A DNA stretch of 64,000 nucleotides, taken from Oceanospirillum sp048265165. Lineage in GTDB: Bacteria > Pseudomonadota > Gammaproteobacteria > Pseudomonadales > Halomonadaceae. The DNA lies in assembly GCF_048265165.1 (NCBI RefSeq), contig NZ_JBLXCD010000005.1, positions 181,671 through 245,670 on the forward strand. The letters are read 5' to 3'. The translations under genes were made by a program, and so were the position numbers. Below, piece by piece: positions 59,287 through 64,000 of this stretch (the first letter of the stretch is position 1; each line of letters starts with the position of its first letter). The notes beneath the pieces were generated by a model. That model searched no databases. It saw only the letters and a program-made list of their open reading frames with translations, and was not told where the DNA came from.

Positions 59287-61128
59287 ATGTCTCAGAACTA
59301 CCGTTTAAGCCTGCAGCCCCGATTAAAGCAACTGCTGATTTTCATTCTTATGGCAGCACTTACTGGTCTCAGCCTGAGCGCTCTTGCAGAGGGAGTCACT
59401 CAGGAAGATGAGTTTCTTCCACCCGAGCAAGCGTTCAGCTTTAGCTATAAGCAACTAGGTGATAGAACCCTAAAGCTTCATTGGGATATTGCAGATGGAT
59501 ACTATCTGTATGAGAAGCGTCTTAAACTAATCGATGAAAACAAGCAGCCATTAAGCGATGTCACATTTTTGACGCCATCAGAGGAGAAAAATGACCCGAA
59601 CTTTGGTCTGGTTAAGGTTTTTCATCACCAACTCGATATAGAAGCCTTGCCAAGCAGCAAGCAACTGCAACTGAGTTATCAGGGCTGTTCTGAGAATGGT
59701 CTGTGCTATCCGCCGCAGAGAAAAACCCTGGATGTGCAATCCGCTACCAATACAGAATCAAACACAAAGGTGTCTGAGAACAGCCAACCGACTCCTACAG
59801 CGGATCAAGCTTTAGCAGTGGAAGAGGATGCAGGCGCCATTGCAGCCATGCTGGCCAGTGCTGAGGGTTACTGGGTAGTCCTCACCTTTTTTGTACTGGG
59901 TTTAGGTTTAACCTTTACACCCTGTGTTTTACCTATGATTCCTATTCTGGCGGGTATCATTGCTGGTCAGGGTACGAATATCACGCTGCGTCGCGGCATA
60001 GGCTTATCAACTGCCTATGTATTGGGTATGTCGCTGACCTATACCCTAGCGGGTGTTCTTGTCGGTTATTTTGGTGCCAAGATGAACCTTCAGGCCACGT
60101 TACAAAGCCCAGCAGCACTGATTCTCTTCTCGGCACTCTTCACCGCTCTGGCAATGGCAATGTTCGGTTTTTATGAACTTCAGCTGCCATCATTCCTGCG
60201 TGACCGCTTAGACCGTATGGGTCAGAACAGCAGCGGTGGAAAATATACCGGTGTTGCATTAATGGGACTGATATCTGCTCTTGTGGTGTCACCTTGTGTC
60301 TCGGCGCCATTAGCTGGAGCTCTGGTTTATATCAGTACCACTGGGGATGCTTTACTGGGCGGTGCATCTCTTTTTGCACTAAGCCTTGGTATGGGCGTGC
60401 CACTCATTCTGGTTGGAGCTGGTGGCGGAAAGTGGCTACCCAGTGCCGGTAGTTGGATGTTGGAAGTAAAAGCTTTCTTCGGGGTGCTGTTATTAGGTGT
60501 TGCGATCAGTCTTCTTAGTCGCTTGCTTCCGGGCAATGTAAGTATCCTGCTGTGGTCACTGCTGGCGATTGTCTATGCCGCTCACCTTGGTAATTTTGGA
60601 CAATCAGAATCCCTGAGCCACTGGGGAAAAACCCGTCGCGGACTCGCCATAGCCCTGATGACTTATGGCATCAGTCTGCTTCTCGCTGGTCTTGCAGGCC
60701 ACGATGACCCTCTAAAGCCTCTTGCATTTGTTTCCGCTTCAGCTCAATCAGAGCCTGAACATGAAAATCCTTTGTTTACCCGTTATGACTCGGTTCAAAG
60801 TATGCAGGCCGCTATCCAAACAGCCAGTGCTGCTGCCCACCCGGTTGTTATTGATCTCTATGCCGATTGGTGTGCCAGCTGTAAGGTGATGGAACGTGAA
60901 GTGTTTAATCATCCAGATGCTCAGGCCTTTCGTGAAAAGGTCACCTTTATTCAGCTGAATATGACAGATAATACTTCTGAACAGCGTGCCTTTCTCCAAC
61001 AGCATGGACTCTTTGGACCTCCGAGCTTACTCTTCTATAAAGCAAATGGACAAGAACTCAGCTCAGCCAGAGTTCAAGGCGAGCTGGGACCTCATCAGTT
61101 CATCGGTCAGGTAAACAAACTTCTGTGA
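59287..61128 (+). CDS. dsbD: Thiol:disulfide interchange protein DsbD
   Basis: DsbD carries electrons from cytoplasmic thioredoxin to periplasmic partners. 613 residues: signal peptide, an N-terminal alpha domain with GCSENGLCYPP near residue 140, eight membrane helices with FTPCVLPMIP and VVSPCVSAPLAG (the paired membrane Cys), and a C-terminal thioredoxin domain with DWCASCKVMER near residue 527. All three Cys pairs are present, so it should be active. It begins an operon with the response regulator and kinase, downstream of the PmrA-type boxes. Confidence 0.96.
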   Translation: MSQNYRLSLQPRLKQLLIFILMAALTGLSLSALAEGVTQEDEFLPPEQAFSFSYKQLGDRTLKLHWDIADGYYLYEKRLKLIDENKQPLSDVTFLTPSEEKNDPNFGLVKVFHHQLDIEALPSSKQLQLSYQGCSENGLCYPPQRKTLDVQSATNTESNTKVSENSQPTPTADQALAVEEDAGAIAAMLASAEGYWVVLTFFVLGLGLTFTPCVLPMIPILAGIIAGQGTNITLRRGIGLSTAYVLGMSLTYTLAGVLVGYFGAKMNLQATLQSPAALILFSALFTALAMAMFGFYELQLPSFLRDRLDRMGQNSSGGKYTGVALMGLISALVVSPCVSAPLAGALVYISTTGDALLGGASLFALSLGMGVPLILVGAGGGKWLPSAGSWMLEVKAFFGVLLLGVAISLLSRLLPGNVSILLWSLLAIVYAAHLGNFGQSESLSHWGKTRRGLAIALMTYGISLLLAGLAGHDDPLKPLAFVSASAQSEPEHENPLFTRYDSVQSMQAAIQTASAAAHPVVIDLYADWCASCKVMEREVFNHPDAQAFREKVTFIQLNMTDNTSEQRAFLQQHGLFGPPSLLFYKANGQELSSARVQGELGPHQFIGQVNKLL

Positions 61129-61153
61129 GCATATTTTAAGCTAAGGAACCTAT

Positions 61154-61819
61154 ATGCGTGTTCTTCTGGTGGAAGATGATCCGGGCTTAGGATCAGGTTT
61201 ACAGCAAGCGCTTAAAGCTGAAGGCTACACTGTTGACTGGCTTACAGATGGACTTCAGGCGCTGCAAGCACTCGAAACGGATTATTTTGATCTGGTAGTA
61301 CTTGATCTTGGCTTACCACGGCTGGATGGTTTATCCGTTTTAAGGCAGATTCGGGCTCAGGGAAAGGACATCCCTGTCCTCATCTTAACAGCAAGAGATG
61401 CCGTGCAAGACAGAATAAATGGTCTTGATAGCGGTGCAGATGACTATTTGGTTAAGCCTTTTGACATGACAGAGTTGAAAGCTCGCATTCGCGCTCTACA
61501 GCGACGTAGCTCTGGACGCACTCAACCGACAATCAACCTGAGAGATATAGAAATCAACCCAGCTAGTCAGCAGGTGCTTTATAACGGGAACATAATCACC
61601 TTAACTCGACGTGAGTACACGCTGCTCTATGAGATGATGAGCCAGCCCAGTCATGTATTTACTAGGGACAGACTCCAACAACTGCTTTATGGGTGGGATG
61701 AAGATGTAGAAAGCAACGCAATGGAGGTGCACATTCATCATCTGCGAAAAAAGCTTTTTCCAAAACTGATTCGGACCTTGAGAGGCATCGGATACGTCAT
61801 CGATAAAACAGAGGCATAA
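61154..61819 (+). CDS. OmpR-family response regulator, QseB/PmrA-like
   Basis: 221 residues. The receiver has the phosphoacceptor D51 in VVLDLGLPRLDG, acidic residues D8 and D9, and the Lys in YLVKPFD. The C-terminal winged helix has LTRREYTLLYEMM and SNAMEVHIHHLRKKL, the QseB/PmrA/TctD subtype. Starts 25 nt after dsbD; the kinase follows at once (stop and start adjacent). It probably binds the CTTAAG boxes before dsbD and so regulates its own operon. Confidence 0.93.
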   Translation: MRVLLVEDDPGLGSGLQQALKAEGYTVDWLTDGLQALQALETDYFDLVVLDLGLPRLDGLSVLRQIRAQGKDIPVLILTARDAVQDRINGLDSGADDYLVKPFDMTELKARIRALQRRSSGRTQPTINLRDIEINPASQQVLYNGNIITLTRREYTLLYEMMSQPSHVFTRDRLQQLLYGWDEDVESNAMEVHIHHLRKKLFPKLIRTLRGIGYVIDKTEA

Positions 61820-63217
61820 ATGCTACCTGCGTCAATTACCAAACGAACACTGCTGTTTGTTTTACTTTTGCTGATGGCCATGAGCAGCTTAATAGGATAC
61901 GTAAGCTTTAAAGACGCGAGCCATGAGATTGAAGAAATCTTTGATGCCCGCTTGGCTCAAAATGCCCGCCTTCTGCAAGCATTGGTTTTGGGAATCCACG
62001 ATACACAGCTTAACAACAGGGAGGAGCAACAGCTACAAAAAGCATTTGAAACGGCCCTCCTAGAGGAAACCGGATCAGAAGGGCATAAATATGAAAGCAA
62101 AATATCTTACCAGGTAAGACACGGCCATCAGGTTATTATTCGCTCACCCTCTAGTCCGGAAAAGCCTATGGATTCTGCAAAGGTCGGTTTCAGTAAAATG
62201 ACCTATAAAGATCACCAATGGATTACATTCACACTGAAAACACATGCCTCCAGTTTTCCATTTGTAGTGAGTGTTGCAGAGCGGGAAGATGTGCGTGGAG
62301 AGCTTGTCGAAAAAGTTGTTATTCAGACTCTTATCCCCGAGCTTATTGGTATACCGGTACTTGCCCTTCTTTTATGGAGTGCAATTAATTGGGGACTTTC
62401 ACCATTAAAAGAGCTCACCCGGCTAATAGAAGGGCGAGCACCTGACAATCTCAAACCGATACGACTCAAAGCACCACCCTCCGAATTAAAACCTATACAG
62501 GAAGCTTTAAACCGTCTTCTAAGCGAAACAGAGACACTTATAGCTAGAGAACAGCGTTTAATAGCCGATGCAGCGCATGAGCTAAGAACACCATTGGCCG
62601 TTCAGAAAATACATGCCGATAATGCTTTACAGGCAGAATCAGAAAGCCAGCAAAAAGCCTCGCTTAAACAGTTAAATATAGCCGTAGACCGTTCTACGCG
62701 AATTGTTTCTCAACTGCTTACTCTTGCCAGACTAGACCCTGGAATTAGTCTTCAAAGAAGAGTAAGCATTGATCTGTTAAGAGAAACCCGTAGTAATCTG
62801 GCCGAGCTTATGCCCCTAGCTTGGAAAAAAAAGATTGAACTCAGCCTTGAAGCAGACGAGACATGCCTGTGGGAGTCTTATATTGAGGAAGGGATGCTCG
62901 ATGTTTTACTACAAAACCTGATCAGTAACGCTGTCAAATTTTCACCCGTAAAAGGTCATATAGAGCTTTTCTTAGAAAACCAAAAAAAATATTTTGTTCT
63001 CACCGTTACTGACCATGGCTCAGGGGTTAACCAGGCTGACCTCAAACGGCTGACAGAAAGGTTCTACCGTTCTGGCCATGAAAATGGTGCAGGCCTTGGT
63101 CTTTCCATTGTTAAGCGCATTACTGAGCGACATAATGGAACTCTACTGCTTCAGCAAACTTCAGGCGGAGGGCTGACGGTTAAGGTCAGTCTGCCCAAGA
63201 AGAACCAGCCGATCTAA
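61820..63217 (+). CDS. Sensor histidine kinase, QseC/PmrB-like
   Basis: 465 residues. Two membrane helices (residues 11-31 and about 170-190) enclose a periplasmic sensor of about 140 residues. HisKA has the phosphorylated His in DAAHELRTPLAVQ; the ATPase has NLISNAVKFSP, DHGSGVNQADL and GAGLGLSIVKRI. The sensor shows no family I can name and contains no cysteine, so the signal is unknown. Pairs with the regulator immediately upstream. Confidence 0.92.
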   Translation: MLPASITKRTLLFVLLLLMAMSSLIGYVSFKDASHEIEEIFDARLAQNARLLQALVLGIHDTQLNNREEQQLQKAFETALLEETGSEGHKYESKISYQVRHGHQVIIRSPSSPEKPMDSAKVGFSKMTYKDHQWITFTLKTHASSFPFVVSVAEREDVRGELVEKVVIQTLIPELIGIPVLALLLWSAINWGLSPLKELTRLIEGRAPDNLKPIRLKAPPSELKPIQEALNRLLSETETLIAREQRLIADAAHELRTPLAVQKIHADNALQAESESQQKASLKQLNIAVDRSTRIVSQLLTLARLDPGISLQRRVSIDLLRETRSNLAELMPLAWKKKIELSLEADETCLWESYIEEGMLDVLLQNLISNAVKFSPVKGHIELFLENQKKYFVLTVTDHGSGVNQADLKRLTERFYRSGHENGAGLGLSIVKRITERHNGTLLLQQTSGGGLTVKVSLPKKNQPI

Positions 63218-63578
63218 AGGGCATAATTTTTGCGAACGCGAAAACATCAGCCTCACTCTTATCAATTTCTGCATTTATCCAGGCATCCAAAACATTACGG
63301 TTCTAGAACATCACCGATAAGCCTGGGGTAAAATTCTCCGGTTAGTACATGGTCTTGCCGATGAACAGGGCACATAAGTGTTGAGACAGAAAGGCACAAG
63401 AAGTTTCATGCACAATAAGGTAAAAAACGTTATGCATCATAATGAGGTGTACAGTGACATGATCGCAATCCTTCGCTCACACCTTCTGTCTCTGTATCCT
63501 AGTTCCTGTATTACTCCGTACTCGCTTCTTTAAACTTTGATAACCTTTTGTACGTCTTACAACCATAAATCCCAGGCA
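63218..63578. other. Intergenic region between the kinase and 5S rRNA
   Basis: About 360 bp with no credible gene on either strand; only short out-of-frame stretches. No clear terminator follows the kinase gene. Confidence 0.55.
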
Positions 63579-63734
63579 TAAAAAAACCCCGCTTCTTGGA
63601 AGCGGGGTTCTTTTGGGCTGCTTGCTTACGCAGTCAGCCGGTATAAGGCGCTTGACGATGTCCTACTCTCACATGGGGAGACCCCACACTACCATCGGCG
63701 CTGAGCAGTTTCACTTCTGAGTTCGGAAAGGAGT
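63579..63734. repeat. Direct repeat copy 1 (5S gene and terminator)
   Basis: 156 bp identical to 63845-64000, offset 266 bp. It covers the terminator, the linker and most of a 5S gene. The second copy runs off the window, so the full repeat length is unknown. Confidence 0.95.
63581..63609 (-). terminator. rRNA terminator after 5S copy 1
   Basis: An 11-bp perfect stem AACCCCGCTTC/GAAGCGGGGTT with a 3-nt loop; on the minus strand it is followed by a U-run. Confidence 0.92.
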
Positions 63735-63767
63735 CAGGTGGTTCCTACACGCTATTATCATCAAGCA
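63649..63767 (-). rRNA. rrf: 5S ribosomal RNA, copy 1
   Basis: On the minus strand the core CCGAACTCAGAAGTGAAAC, the GCGCCGATGGTAGTGTGGGG segment and the CCCATGTGAGAGTAGG segment match bacterial 5S. The ends pair as CTTGATGA with TCGTCAAG. Exact termini are plus or minus a few nt. It is followed by its own terminator. Confidence 0.95.
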
Positions 63768-63846
63768 AATCGTCATTAAAGCTTATCTTATTTGTCAGCT
63801 TCAACAGAATCCGGTGTAAACTGCCAACAATATGCCAGCAATTTTA

Positions 63847-63875
63847 AAAAAACCCCGCTTCTTGGAAGCGGGGTT
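63847..63875 (-). terminator. rRNA-type terminator after 5S copy 2
   Basis: Same 11-bp stem and 3-nt loop as at 63585-63609. It lies between the two 5S genes, so copy 1 must be read through it or have its own promoter. Confidence 0.85.
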
Positions 63876-63914
63876 CTTTTGGGCTGCTTGCTTACGCAGT
63901 CAGCCGGTATAAGG

Positions 63915-64000
63915 CGCTTGACGATGTCCTACTCTCACATGGGGAGACCCCACACTACCATCGGCGCTGAGCAGTTTCACTTCTGAGTTCGGAAAGGAGT
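63915..64000 (-). rRNA. rrf: 5S ribosomal RNA, copy 2, 5' end outside window
   Basis: Same 5S sequence as copy 1 over the visible 86 nt. The 5' part lies beyond the right edge, presumably after a 23S gene. Confidence 0.93.

Larger units (their letters stand above)
63845..64000. repeat. Direct repeat copy 2 (cut by window edge)
   Basis: Identical to 63579-63734 as far as the window goes. Confidence 0.95.

Noticed and set aside
63792..63986. 64-codon frame in the second 5S region
   Set aside because: Runs through the rRNA terminator and 5S gene.
1..64000. Mobile elements, prophage or defence islands
   Set aside because: No transposase, integrase, recombinase, restriction or toxin gene was recognised; gene content and codon use look chromosomal throughout.

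Overview
The window is ordinary chromosomal DNA of a respiratory, probably marine, gammaproteobacterium. The evidence is a cbb3 oxidase with an FNR/Anr-type regulator, VC_2705-type sodium/solute symporters with DUF4212 partners, a CrbS/CrbR-like acetate switch beside acs, PlsB, RlmA, RsmJ, TtcA, and the ybeL/leuS/lptE/holA neighbourhood known from enterics. An Oceanospirillaceae-like host (Neptuniibacter/Amphritea/Marinobacterium type) is my best guess; this is inference and not proven. I see no insertion sequence, prophage, integron or CRISPR array.

Layout. 1-7.2 kb: minus-strand genes for cobalamin assembly (cobT, cut by the window edge), a DyP peroxidase with a long acidic tail, a D-cysteine desulfhydrase-like PLP enzyme, a YaiI-family protein and fadH, then a divergent AraC-type regulator. 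7.3-8.2 kb: an array of eight tRNA genes (four Asp-GTC alternating with four Val-TAC) built by nested duplication and read from one consensus promoter. 9-20.3 kb: the microaerobic respiration block ccoNOQP, ccoGHIS, a DsbD_2/TauE-like membrane gene, hemN and an fnr/anr gene, with FNR-box-like sites before ccoN and before anr. 20.3-25 kb: ttcA, a J-domain protein, a polysaccharide-deacetylase-like protein that has lost its catalytic residues, a glutathionyl-hydroquinone reductase and a DEDDh exonuclease.

25-39.5 kb is an acetate/small organic acid module. It holds a cNMP/CBS/DUF294 protein, two paralogous pairs of symporter plus DUF4212 small membrane protein, the hybrid kinase CrbS (whose own N-terminus is a symporter domain), the response regulator CrbR and acetyl-CoA synthetase. 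39.8-57 kb is housekeeping: SprT, a YecA-family protein, an MsbA-like ABC exporter, PlsB, ApbE, RlmA, HolA, LptE, LeuS (lacking the leucine-specific insertion), YbeL, TsaB, UppP and RsmJ.

57-63.2 kb is the most interesting region. A minus-strand operon encodes a TlpA-like thioredoxin, a DUF4266 lipoprotein ending in a Gly/Cys tail, and a DUF3570 putative outer-membrane barrel. It diverges from a plus-strand operon of dsbD and a QseBC/PmrAB-like two-component system. The 161-bp intergenic region carries two perfect CTTAAG-N5-CTTAAG boxes, the operator type bound by PmrA/QseB-family regulators. I infer a self-regulated envelope thiol/metal redox system. The window ends in two tandem 5S rRNA genes, probably the tail of an rRNA operon lying beyond the right edge.
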